The translations under genes and the position numbers were made by a program. The notes beneath the pieces were generated by a model, which saw nothing but the letters and a program-made list of their open reading frames with translations, searched no databases and was not told the DNA's origin. Shown in pieces: positions 15,276 through 22,754 of a stretch of DNA of 23,539 nucleotides (position 1 is its first letter; every line of letters begins with the position of its first letter). Source of the stretch: JADHTT01 sp964633845 (GTDB taxonomy: Bacteria; Campylobacterota; Campylobacteria; Campylobacterales; Arcobacteraceae); assembly GCA_964633845.1 (NCBI GenBank), contig CAZWLA010000019.1:1-23539 (forward strand). The letters run 5' to 3'.

Positions 15276-16025
15276 TTAGAGATCGTCTAGTTGAGTGATT
15301 TTTGGAGGATGTTCTTCAAAAACCTTTGCTAAAGTATTTGGTACTTTAGATTTTAGTTTCCCACAATCTACAGGATGTAAAAAATGTAAGTTTTCTACCG
15401 AGTATGGTTCTTGTAAGCTTTTTCTAAATATAAATGATATTTTCTTTTGCATTTGTATAGCTTTATCATAAATGAATTTTGCATAATCAAAGATATAAAT
15501 AAATTCTTTTTTATTTATTTTATTTCCCCATGCTAAGTAAACAAATTTACCATTTATATTAAAATTATCCATATCTTGATAGCACATTTGTTTATCTAAT
15601 ATTGTTAATTGATTTGTATTTAATTTTTCAATATCTTCATTAAATGCCATAAGAAGTTCAGATGTATTAATATTTGCAATATTTAAATTGAAAAGGTATC
15701 TAATCTCTACAATTTTTCCAGGGTAGTTTTTGATCTTTTGTTTAAATAGAGTTATCTCTCTTTCTACTTTTAATGAATGAAAATTATCATCAAATTCAAA
15801 TCCTTGATCTGATAATTTTTTCTTTTCATCATATCCATAAGGATAGTAAAATGGATTATACATAAATATAGTTCCGACTATATTTTTTTTTCTATCCTTA
15901 TGACTCTTGATTAATTTTTCAAACTCTAATGGTGTAACCTCTTGATCATCTTCATTAAAATATAGATAACTTTGAGTTAAGAATTCCCTATCAAATCTAG
16001 TGCCATATTTACCAAAAAATTGCAT
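15276..16025 (-). CDS. Uncharacterised protein between flgZ and atpE
   Basis: A 249-residue soluble-looking protein that I do not recognise. It has no signal peptide or membrane segment and is rich in Lys, Phe, Tyr and Asn. Notable pieces are MYNPFYYPYGYDEKKK (about 54-69), a hydrophobic FVYLAWGNK strand (about 161-169) that recalls nucleotide- or base-binding folds only faintly, and a C-terminal block with LHFLHPVDCGKLKS. It starts ten bases after the zinc-ribbon gene with no ribosome binding site, so it is probably the last gene of the nif3-flgZ operon and translated by coupling. Function unknown. Confidence 0.75.
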   Translation of the reverse strand: MQFFGKYGTRFDREFLTQSYLYFNEDDQEVTPLEFEKLIKSHKDRKKNIVGTIFMYNPFYYPYGYDEKKKLSDQGFEFDDNFHSLKVEREITLFKQKIKNYPGKIVEIRYLFNLNIANINTSELLMAFNEDIEKLNTNQLTILDKQMCYQDMDNFNINGKFVYLAWGNKINKKEFIYIFDYAKFIYDKAIQMQKKISFIFRKSLQEPYSVENLHFLHPVDCGKLKSKVPNTLAKVFEEHPPKITQLDDL

Positions 16026-16035
16026 TAGGTTCTAA

Positions 16036-16752
16036 TTAGTCTTCAGCTGGAATATCGTTAAATAGTACTCTTCCACAATGTGGACAAGGTACAATATCAT
16101 CTGCTTTGATAACGGCACTATATGTTTTATCACTTACTTTCATAAAACAACCATAACAAGCTTGCTTTTTCATAGGAACAACAGCAGTATCTTTTGCCCA
16201 TCTTTTAATCTTTTCATATGATGCAAATAGTTTTCCATCAACTGTAGAGATTAGTGCATCTCTTTTTGTGTAAACTTCATCTCTTTTTTCATTGATTGTT
16301 TCTATCTCTTTGGAAATTGTCCCTTCAAGTGCTTTTACTGTGTCAAGTTCTTCAGCTAGATTTTCTCTTAATTCAACTAACTCAGATTCTTTTAACTCAA
16401 TAACATTATCAAGTCTAGAGATCTCTTCGTTTGTAAATGATACTTGTTCTTTAGCAATCTCTTCTTCAAGTTGAAGTGCTTTTAATTCTTTTGCATTTGA
16501 TACATTATCCATTTTAGATGCAACATTTTCTAGTTTTGCTCTTAGCTCATCTAGATGAATATTATTTTTTATCTTTTTAGATTCTGCTTCATTGATGGCT
16601 TCTACTCTTTCATCCACTTGTACTTGAAGTTTATTTGCAATAGCCTTAAACTCTGCTAGTTTGGCATTTTGTGCATCAATTTGTGGTCCAAATGAGTTGA
16701 TTGTTACATCAAAGCTTGATAATTTTATTAGTTGTTCTAAAGATTTATTCAA
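16036..16752 (-). CDS. flgZ: Coiled-coil C4-type zinc-ribbon protein, FlgZ/HP0958-like
   Basis: A 238-residue protein made of a long heptad-patterned coiled coil (about 25-165) and a C-terminal zinc ribbon with Cys199, Cys202, Cys223 and Cys226. This is the layout of Helicobacter pylori HP0958 (FlgZ), which stabilises the flagellar sigma factor RpoN and has been reported to bind flaA mRNA. The neighbouring Nif3 gene supports the match, as I recall the same pairing in H. pylori. Whether this organism is flagellated cannot be seen here. The start is a TTG with AGGAG nine bases upstream, inside the end of the Nif3 gene. Confidence 0.85.
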   Translation of the reverse strand: MNKSLEQLIKLSSFDVTINSFGPQIDAQNAKLAEFKAIANKLQVQVDERVEAINEAESKKIKNNIHLDELRAKLENVASKMDNVSNAKELKALQLEEEIAKEQVSFTNEEISRLDNVIELKESELVELRENLAEELDTVKALEGTISKEIETINEKRDEVYTKRDALISTVDGKLFASYEKIKRWAKDTAVVPMKKQACYGCFMKVSDKTYSAVIKADDIVPCPHCGRVLFNDIPAED

Positions 16753-16756
16753 TTTG

Positions 16757-17500
16757 TTATTCTCCTGAAGTTATAAATGGGTTATTAGAATTTGACATTA
16801 TAGCTTTTAATTCCTTTTTTTTCAAATTTCCTGGTAAAAGCCCCATTAAAAGCTTGCTAAAGTATTGCTCACTTTCCCAATGTCCTATATCAATTAGACT
16901 AATTCCTCTACTTTGAGCTTCCATTGCATCATGGTATTTTATATCACCTGTTAAGAAGCAATCAGCTTCAATATTTGATATAAGTGACATTCCACTACCA
17001 GTTGTTATGGCTATAGTTTTTACATGCTCATGACACTTGACAGTTTTTGGATGTTTTAAATTTAATTTATTTGATACTAACTTAGTTAAGTCATCAAAAG
17101 AGATATTTGTATTGGCATTACAGATGAAGTCCTGCTCATCTTCTAATTGAAAACCTAATATATCTTTAGATACGTATTTATTAAGATGTGTTTTATCAAT
17201 ATTTGTATGCATAGATATTAAAGATATATCTTTTTTGATAAGTATTTTAAGTAATTTACTTGAATAACTATCAAAATTCACTGTCTTAAGTGGTGAAAAT
17301 ATTAAAGGATGATGTGTAATAATCAATGAGTTTGAAGGGATATCATTTAATATATTTTCATCTAGATCTATACTGATGTATAAGTTATCAAACTCATCTT
17401 CCATATTACCTACTATGAGCCCACTATTATCCCATTTTTCTTGTAGTTCAAATGGTGAAATTTCATCTAGTATTTTATAAATATCTTTTATTTTATGCAA
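16757..17500 (-). CDS. Nif3-like dinuclear metal centre protein
   Basis: A 247-residue protein of the Nif3/YbgI family, which forms toroidal hexamers with a two-metal site. Metal ligand candidates are His63 and His64 in ITHHPLIF, Asp102 in HTNID, and His207 and Glu209 in IGHWESE; a GDIKYHD motif lies at 185-191. The family is often labelled GTP cyclohydrolase 1 type 2, but its true substrate is not settled. Length is typical of the short form without the PII-like insert. The start is a TTG with AAAGGA five bases upstream. The flgZ gene starts four bases after its stop. Confidence 0.92.
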   Translation of the reverse strand: MHKIKDIYKILDEISPFELQEKWDNSGLIVGNMEDEFDNLYISIDLDENILNDIPSNSLIITHHPLIFSPLKTVNFDSYSSKLLKILIKKDISLISMHTNIDKTHLNKYVSKDILGFQLEDEQDFICNANTNISFDDLTKLVSNKLNLKHPKTVKCHEHVKTIAITTGSGMSLISNIEADCFLTGDIKYHDAMEAQSRGISLIDIGHWESEQYFSKLLMGLLPGNLKKKELKAIMSNSNNPFITSGE

Positions 17501-17536
17501 AACTTTCCTTTGTGAATCTCTTTAATTTATTTAACG

Positions 17537-17544
17537 ATTATATC
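17537..17544 (-). promoter_or_regulatory. Putative promoter (-10) of the nif3-flgZ operon
   Basis: On the minus strand GATATAAT is a perfect GnTAnAAT match, 36 bases before the TTG start of the Nif3 gene, in the 89-base divergent gap with dnaB. Confidence 0.5.
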
Positions 17545-17555
17545 ATAATATTTTA

Positions 17556-17563
17556 GATATTAT
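17556..17563 (+). promoter_or_regulatory. Putative dnaB promoter (-10)
   Basis: GATATTAT differs from GnTAnAAT at one position and ends 26 bases before the dnaB ATG. It lies only 11 bases from the opposing nif3 box, so the two promoters may interfere. Confidence 0.4.
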
Positions 17564-17589
17564 ATTTGAATAATTAGATAAAGGCACTT

Positions 17590-19029
17590 ATGGATTCAGT
17601 ATATAGCATAAACATTGAAAGATCAGTATTAAGCTCAATAGTTTTTGATCAAGAGATTATTGAGGATATTTTAGGAATTTTAAAAGCATCTGATTTCTAT
17701 CTTCCAGCACATCAGAAAATTTTTGATGTGATGGAAAGATTAAATCATGAAGATCTACCTATTGATGAAGAATTTATTAGAAAAAGATTAAAAGGTCAAG
17801 ATGTAGACGACTCTATATTTTTAGAGATATTATCTTCAAATCCAATCTCAAATATTATGGCATATGTGGGTGAGATCAAAGATGGTGCAGTTAAAAGAGA
17901 GCTAGCATCTCTTGCACATACTATTGCAAAAGAGGTTGAAGATGATGAAAAGACAGCAGTTCAGTCTGTAGATGTAGTACAAAATGCACTCTATAAAATC
18001 ACAACTGATTCAGCTTCTAGTGATCTTAAAGATATGGACACTATTACATTAGAAACCTTGGATCATATTAAGGATATGAAAGAAAGAGGAGACTCGTATT
18101 TAATTGGTGAGACTACTGGATTTATATCACTTGATAAGAAAACTACAGGATTTAATGGTGGAGATCTTGTTATTATAGCAGCTAGGCCAGCCATGGGAAA
18201 AACAGCACTTGTATTAAATATGGCTCTAAAAAATATTGAAGCAGGAAAAGGTGTTGTTGTATTTTCACTTGAGATGCCATCTTCTCAATTGATGCTTAGA
18301 CTTTTATCTGCTAAAACCTCTATACCTCTTCAAGATCTTAGAAAAGGTAGTATGGATGATCAGCAGTGGTCTACACTTACAACAGCATTTGATAATCTAA
18401 ATACTAAAAAACTTTGGGTAGATGACAATGGTTCTTTGAATATAAACCAGCTTAGAGCAAGAGTTCGTAAATTAGCACAAAATCCAGACAATAATGTATC
18501 TATGATTATTATTGATTACCTTCAGCTTATGCAAGGTACTGGTACAAAAGATAGACATCAAGAAGTTTCTGAAATATCTAGAGGTCTTAAGATGCTAGCA
18601 AGGGAGATTGATATTCCAATTATTGCACTTTCACAGCTAAATAGAGGACTTGAAAATAGACCAGATAAAAGACCAATGCTTAGTGATTTAAGAGAGTCAG
18701 GTTCTATTGAACAGGATGCAGATATTATTATGTTTGTATATAGGGATGATGTATATAAAGAGAGAGATGAAGCTAGAAAAGAGAAAGAAGCAAAAGATAG
18801 AGGTGAACAATATGTAAGTACATTTGTTAATAAGCCAGAAGAGGATGCAGAGCTTATTATTGGTAAGCAAAGAAATGGTCCAATAGGTACAGTGAAACTT
18901 GTATTCCAAAAAGCTATGACAAGATTTGTAGATAAAGAGCATGGATCAGACCCCATAGAAACAATTTATAATTCACAAATAGATACAGAGCATGAGACAA
19001 AAATAGATGTTGATATGCCTATGATATAA
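17590..19029 (+). CDS. dnaB: Replicative DNA helicase DnaB
   Basis: DnaB is the hexameric 5'-to-3' helicase of the replication fork. The 479-residue product has the helical N-terminal domain (about 1-140) that contacts primase, a linker, and a RecA-like domain. That domain contains Walker A ARPAMGKT (198-205), FSLEM (225-229), Walker B MIIIDYLQLM (305-314) and the SQLNR sensor block (348-352). No intein is present. The last 35 or so residues, after the core ends near 445, are an acidic tail. A Shine-Dalgarno AAAGG is six bases before the ATG. A small lipoprotein gene follows five bases after the stop. Confidence 0.97.
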   Translation: MDSVYSINIERSVLSSIVFDQEIIEDILGILKASDFYLPAHQKIFDVMERLNHEDLPIDEEFIRKRLKGQDVDDSIFLEILSSNPISNIMAYVGEIKDGAVKRELASLAHTIAKEVEDDEKTAVQSVDVVQNALYKITTDSASSDLKDMDTITLETLDHIKDMKERGDSYLIGETTGFISLDKKTTGFNGGDLVIIAARPAMGKTALVLNMALKNIEAGKGVVVFSLEMPSSQLMLRLLSAKTSIPLQDLRKGSMDDQQWSTLTTAFDNLNTKKLWVDDNGSLNINQLRARVRKLAQNPDNNVSMIIIDYLQLMQGTGTKDRHQEVSEISRGLKMLAREIDIPIIALSQLNRGLENRPDKRPMLSDLRESGSIEQDADIIMFVYRDDVYKERDEARKEKEAKDRGEQYVSTFVNKPEEDAELIIGKQRNGPIGTVKLVFQKAMTRFVDKEHGSDPIETIYNSQIDTEHETKIDVDMPMI

Positions 19030-19034
19030 ATATA

Positions 19035-19565
19035 TTGAGAATATTATTTCAAATATTTATTGTCTTTATATTTATTGGATGTTCTAAATCACCAAATTTA
19101 TCTTATGAGATAAAAAATCTAGAGCAGACATTATTATCTATAGATAGATCCATAGATAAGAGTGAAGCTAGAGAATTTTCATATAAAATATTGGAATACA
19201 CTTTATCTTTAGAAGATAAATATGAGCTTGAATCCCCACCTTTGTATCATAATTTTTTAGTCAATATTGGTTTGAAAAAGAGAGGTCTTTGTTGGCATTT
19301 TGCTAAAGATATGTTAGTTTTTACACTAGATCAAAAATTTAAAAAATTTGATTATTATATAGTTGGGGCAAATATAGATAATTATTGGGATGAGCATAAT
19401 GCAATAGTTGTCACCTGCAATGGTTGTAGCTATAAGCAAGGAGTTATACTTGATGCTTGGAGAAATGGTGGTAAACTATATTATTCAAAAGTAAAAAAGG
19501 ATTATGAATATGAATGGTCTCAAAGAGGGACAGGTGTAAATTCAAAGTTTAATATAAAATATTAA
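19035..19565 (+). CDS. Small lipoprotein with possible transglutaminase-like fold
   Basis: A 176-residue protein that starts at a TTG five bases after dnaB. A short signal sequence ends in a lipobox-like FIGC with Cys16 as the lipidation site, so it should be a membrane-anchored lipoprotein. The mature part contains RGLCWHFA (Cys86), DEHNAIVV (His121) and ILDAWRNGG (Asp140). The order and spacing of Cys, His and Asp resemble the catalytic triad of the bacterial transglutaminase-like cysteine peptidase fold. That link is an inference from pattern. There is no clear ribosome binding site, suggesting coupling to dnaB. Substrate and role are unknown. Confidence 0.78.
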   Translation: MRILFQIFIVFIFIGCSKSPNLSYEIKNLEQTLLSIDRSIDKSEAREFSYKILEYTLSLEDKYELESPPLYHNFLVNIGLKKRGLCWHFAKDMLVFTLDQKFKKFDYYIVGANIDNYWDEHNAIVVTCNGCSYKQGVILDAWRNGGKLYYSKVKKDYEYEWSQRGTGVNSKFNIKY

Positions 19566-19575
19566 AGTTGTTTAA
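19562..19575. promoter_or_regulatory. Dyad TTAAA-N4-TTTAA upstream of the hemoglobin gene
   Basis: A perfect inverted repeat, TTAAA GTTG TTTAA, overlaps the stop codon of the lipoprotein gene and lies upstream of the hemoglobin -10 box. Its 5-4-5 shape is that of Crp/Fnr-family operators, including the TTAAC-N4-GTTAA site reported for NssR, which controls globins in Campylobacter jejuni. AT-rich DNA makes chance dyads common. Confidence 0.3.
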
Positions 19576-19585
19576 ATAGATTTTA

Positions 19586-19593
19586 GTTAAAAT
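19586..19593 (+). promoter_or_regulatory. Putative promoter (-10) of the truncated hemoglobin gene
   Basis: GTTAAAAT is a perfect GnTAnAAT match ending 25 bases before the ATG at 19619. It is part of a second palindrome, ATTTTA-GT-TAAAAT (19580-19593). An AAGGGG ribosome binding site follows. Confidence 0.48.
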
Positions 19594-19618
19594 TTCTAAT
19601 AAAAGGGGTAATTAATAT

Positions 19619-20098
19619 ATGGTAAATTATAAATACACAACAGCAGTAATGGGTGAAAGACCAGAAGTGACACTTCCAAATAAAGAGTTTTTAGAGCAGT
19701 TAACACCAAAAGGTTTTATGGATATGATATATGATTTTTATCCAATTGTTTTAGATAGTGAAATTTCACATTTTTTTCCAGATGATGAAGAAGAGATTGA
19801 AGAGATTAAGCAAAGAAATGGATCATATTTTATGATGATGTGTGGTGGAGATGATACATATTTAAAAAAGTATAGTGGAACATTTGATCAAGTTAAAACA
19901 CATGAGATGTTTTCAATTCCAGATAAGGCTAGAATAGAATGGCTTCATTGTTGGGAGCAGGCACTTAAAAATATTGAGGGAAAAGTAGATCATGAGCATA
20001 TACAATCATATTGGAATTGGCTTGAGGTATTCTCTAAGCATATTGTAAACTTCGAAAATGATACAAAAACGCATGAAGACTATGCAAAGACAAAATAG
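19619..20098 (+). CDS. Group II truncated hemoglobin
   Basis: A 159-residue 2-on-2 globin. The likely proximal heme ligand is His95 in KTHEMFSI. Trp108 lies 13 residues later in ARIEWLHCW, the same distance as His F8 and Trp G8 in Mycobacterium tuberculosis HbO, which marks group II. Phe40-Tyr41 fit helix B and the HFFPD stretch (51-55) fits the CD region. Members bind oxygen and nitric oxide; roles in NO or peroxide detoxification are common, but the role here is inferred. It carries an N-terminal extension of about 20 residues and an acidic C-terminal tail. It has its own likely promoter. ttcA follows three bases after the stop. Confidence 0.85.
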   Translation: MVNYKYTTAVMGERPEVTLPNKEFLEQLTPKGFMDMIYDFYPIVLDSEISHFFPDDEEEIEEIKQRNGSYFMMMCGGDDTYLKKYSGTFDQVKTHEMFSIPDKARIEWLHCWEQALKNIEGKVDHEHIQSYWNWLEVFSKHIVNFENDTKTHEDYAKTK

Positions 20099-20101
20099 TA
20101 A

Positions 20102-20878
20102 ATGGTTGAACTTAGTAAGAAATTAACTACAAATATTGGTAGAACAAATGCTCAATATGAATTGATCAAAGAGGGAGATAAAATCCTTATAGGATTTTCT
20201 GGTGGTAAAGACTCTCTTACTTTAATTCATGCACTTAATCGTATGCAAAAAATTGCTCCATTTAAATTTGAATTTAAAGCTGTAACTATTTCATATGGTA
20301 TGGGAGAAAAGCTTGATTTCTTAGCAGAACATTGTAAAGAACATGGAATAGAACATGAAATAGTAGATACTGATATCTTTGATATATCTATAGAAAAAGT
20401 TCGAAAAAATTCTTCTTTGTGTAGTCTAATTTCTAGAATGAGAAGAGGCTATTTATATACTCATGCACTAGAGAATGGATTTAATAAGTTAGCCCTTGGA
20501 CATCATCTGGATGATTCTATGGAAAGTTTCTTTATGAACTTTTTTTATAATGGAGCTATGCGAGCTATGCCACCTATTTATAAAGCCGAAAATGGATTAA
20601 TGGTAATAAGACCACTTATTTTTTGTAGAGAACGACAATTAAGAGCTTTTGCTACAACAAATGAAATTGAAGCAATAGGTGATGAAGGTTGTCCTGGTAT
20701 GAGATTAAGCCAAAAAGATAGAGAATATATGAAAATGCCACATGCAAGAGCAAATACAAAAAAATTACTTGCTAAATTAGAAGAGGAAAATCCTCAAGTG
20801 TTTGTATCTATGAAAGCTGCATTTAAAAACTTTCATACAAATACTTTTTTTGATAAAGAGGAGTTAGATTATGAGTAA
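20102..20878 (+). CDS. ttcA: tRNA 2-thiocytidine biosynthesis protein TtcA family, altered cysteine motif
   Basis: TtcA uses ATP and an iron-sulfur cluster to thiolate cytidine 32 in tRNA. The 258-residue product has the PP-loop SGGKDS (33-38), GHHLDDSMESFFMNFFY (133-149) and RPLIFCRE (170-177) as in TtcA. E. coli TtcA has a CxxC just before SRLRRG; here the same place reads CSLISRMRRG, so Cys107 is kept but the second Cys is Ile110. The third cluster position appears to be Cys197 in EGCPGM. With one of three cluster cysteines replaced, it may bind a cluster through another ligand or be a divergent TtcA-like enzyme. Its stop overlaps the DUF523 start by eight bases. Confidence 0.82.
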   Translation: MVELSKKLTTNIGRTNAQYELIKEGDKILIGFSGGKDSLTLIHALNRMQKIAPFKFEFKAVTISYGMGEKLDFLAEHCKEHGIEHEIVDTDIFDISIEKVRKNSSLCSLISRMRRGYLYTHALENGFNKLALGHHLDDSMESFFMNFFYNGAMRAMPPIYKAENGLMVIRPLIFCRERQLRAFATTNEIEAIGDEGCPGMRLSQKDREYMKMPHARANTKKLLAKLEEENPQVFVSMKAAFKNFHTNTFFDKEELDYE

Positions 20879-21335
20879 ACCAAAACTATTAATAAGTGCT
20901 TGTTTACAAGGTGATAATGTTAAATATGATGGTGGAAATAATTTAATTGAAAACCTTGATATACTAAAAGAGAATTTTGAGTTAGTTGCAGTTTGTCCTG
21001 AAGTGATGGGTGGACTTACAATACCACGAATGCCATGTGAAATTACTAGTTTTAAACCACTTAAAATAGAAAATGAATTTGGTATAAATATGGCGGATCA
21101 TTTTATAGATGGTGCAAGAACAGTGCTTGAGATGGCGCAGCAGCTTGATATTAAATATGCTTTAATGAAAAGTAATTCACCATCATGTGGAAATGAAAAA
21201 ATTTATGATGGTACCTTTTCTGGGACACTTGTAGATCAAGCAGGGGTAAGTTCAAAGTTTTTAATAGATCATGGTATAAAAGTTTTTAACGAATATCAAA
21301 CTGATAAATTATTAGGGGAGCTAAATAATGGATAA
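20871..21335 (+). CDS. DUF523 family protein
   Basis: A 154-residue protein of the DUF523 family, whose biochemical role is unknown to me. Conserved cysteines are visible at Cys11 (LISACLQG), Cys42 (VAVCPEVMGGL), Cys56 (RMPCE) and Cys106 (NSPSCGNEKIYDG), suggesting metal binding or thiol chemistry. There is no signal peptide. It has a strong ribosome binding site (GAGGAG) inside the end of ttcA. It overlaps ttcA by eight bases and amrA by eight bases, so translation is probably coupled to both neighbours. Confidence 0.9.
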   Translation: MSKPKLLISACLQGDNVKYDGGNNLIENLDILKENFELVAVCPEVMGGLTIPRMPCEITSFKPLKIENEFGINMADHFIDGARTVLEMAQQLDIKYALMKSNSPSCGNEKIYDGTFSGTLVDQAGVSSKFLIDHGIKVFNEYQTDKLLGELNNG

Positions 21336-21876
21336 TAAATTAAAAAACACAATTATTAGTTTGTCAAAAATATCTATACAAGATGCCTTAAATGGTACAA
21401 AAAGTATTGATAGAACTCAAATATTAGAAGAGTATCCACTGTTAAATGAAAATAGAGCTACTTTTGTTACATTAACAATAGATGGAACTTTAAGAGGATG
21501 TATCGGTACACTTGTAGCGCATGATAAATTTTTTGATGATTTAGTATTAAACTCTAGAAAAGCTGCATTTGAAGACCCAAGATTTCCACCATTATCAAGG
21601 GATGAGTTTGAAAAAGTAGATATAGAGGTTTCTATTTTAAGCCCTCAAGTTGAGATAAAATATGAAAATTTATCTGATTTAAAATCAAAAATAGATATTG
21701 GTAATGATGGTGTATTTATTAGGCAAGGTGATAAAAGAGCTACTTTTTTACCACAAGTATGGAAGCAGCTACCTGATTTTAATGATTTTTTAACACATCT
21801 ATTTGCAAAAGCTGGTATTATACAGATTGATGATCCAATTGATGTATTTGTATATAGGGTTGAAGAGATAAGTTAA
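21328..21876 (+). CDS. amrA: AmmeMemoRadiSam system protein A (AMMECR1 domain)
   Basis: A 182-residue AMMECR1-domain protein. The diagnostic LRGCIG motif is at 55-60 after FVTLTIDGT, and DPRFPPLS follows near 82-89. The human homologue AMMECR1 is disrupted in a contiguous gene deletion syndrome, but the biochemical function of the domain is not established. In many prokaryotes the gene is grouped with a radical SAM enzyme and a MEMO1 homologue, exactly as here. Ribosome binding site GGGGAG. It overlaps DUF523 by eight bases; amrS follows after eleven bases. Confidence 0.94.
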   Translation: MDNKLKNTIISLSKISIQDALNGTKSIDRTQILEEYPLLNENRATFVTLTIDGTLRGCIGTLVAHDKFFDDLVLNSRKAAFEDPRFPPLSRDEFEKVDIEVSILSPQVEIKYENLSDLKSKIDIGNDGVFIRQGDKRATFLPQVWKQLPDFNDFLTHLFAKAGIIQIDDPIDVFVYRVEEIS

Positions 21877-21887
21877 AAGGTGATTAG

Positions 21888-22754
21888 ATGAAATTTTTTA
21901 CACAAAGTGGTGATAAATTAGTTTGTTTACTTTGTGGCCATTATTGTAAACTAAAAGATGGTCAGATAGGTAGATGTGGTGTAAATAAAAGTATGGATGG
22001 TAAGATAGAGTGTTTGGTATATGGTTATCCAAATGCTATGAATATAGACCCAGTTGAGAAAAAGCCACTTTATCATTTTTTACCAAATACACAAACATTT
22101 TCAATTGGAACTGTTGGATGTAATTTTAAATGTTCTTTTTGCCAAAATTGGCAATTGTCACAAACACATGATATAGATAAGTCACAATATTTTTCACCTC
22201 AAGATATTGTGGATTTAACATTACAATATGGATGTAAATCAATATCATATACTTACAATGAACCTACAATATTTTTCCCATATATAGTAGATATTGCAAA
22301 ACTAGCACATCAAAATGGACTAAAAAACATAATGGTATCAAATGGTTTTGAATCAAAAGAAGTTGCCCAACAGATGGTAGGCTTAATAGATGCGGTAAAT
22401 ATCGATATTAAATCATTTGATGAAAAATACTACAAAAAACATCTTGGTGGAAAACTAGATAGAATTTTAGAAAATTTAGAGTTTTTTGTAGAAAATAAAA
22501 TCCATGTAGAGATTACCACATTAATAGTTCCCACACAAAACGATTCTATAGAAGAGATTACACAAATAGCTAAATTTATAGCTAACAAACTTGGGGTTGA
22601 TATACCATGGCATATTTCAGCTTTCCATCCAGATTATAAAGAGTTGAATTTACCAAATACACCATTAGATATTTTGAAAAAAGCTAGAGCAATTGGATAT
22701 GAGTGTGGTTTACAATATGTTCACTTAGGAAATGTAAGGGAAGAGGATGAATAA
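21888..22754 (+). CDS. amrS: AmmeMemoRadiSam system radical SAM enzyme
   Basis: A 288-residue radical SAM protein related to pyruvate formate-lyase activating enzymes. The cluster motif is CNFKCSFC (Cys78, Cys82, Cys85) followed by QNWQLSQ. A separate N-terminal group of Cys13, Cys16, Cys20 and Cys30 could bind zinc or a second cluster. YTYNEPTIF (about 124-132) and the DIKSF stretch (about 183-187) are typical of the family. No reaction is established for the system as far as I know. A very strong ribosome binding site, AAGGTGATT, precedes the ATG. It overlaps amrB by eight bases. Confidence 0.95.
   Translation: MKFFTQSGDKLVCLLCGHYCKLKDGQIGRCGVNKSMDGKIECLVYGYPNAMNIDPVEKKPLYHFLPNTQTFSIGTVGCNFKCSFCQNWQLSQTHDIDKSQYFSPQDIVDLTLQYGCKSISYTYNEPTIFFPYIVDIAKLAHQNGLKNIMVSNGFESKEVAQQMVGLIDAVNIDIKSFDEKYYKKHLGGKLDRILENLEFFVENKIHVEITTLIVPTQNDSIEEITQIAKFIANKLGVDIPWHISAFHPDYKELNLPNTPLDILKKARAIGYECGLQYVHLGNVREEDE

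Noticed and set aside
18558..18956. Serine-rich minus-strand frames opposite dnaB
   Set aside because: They lie wholly inside the well-supported dnaB gene, and have antisense-type composition.
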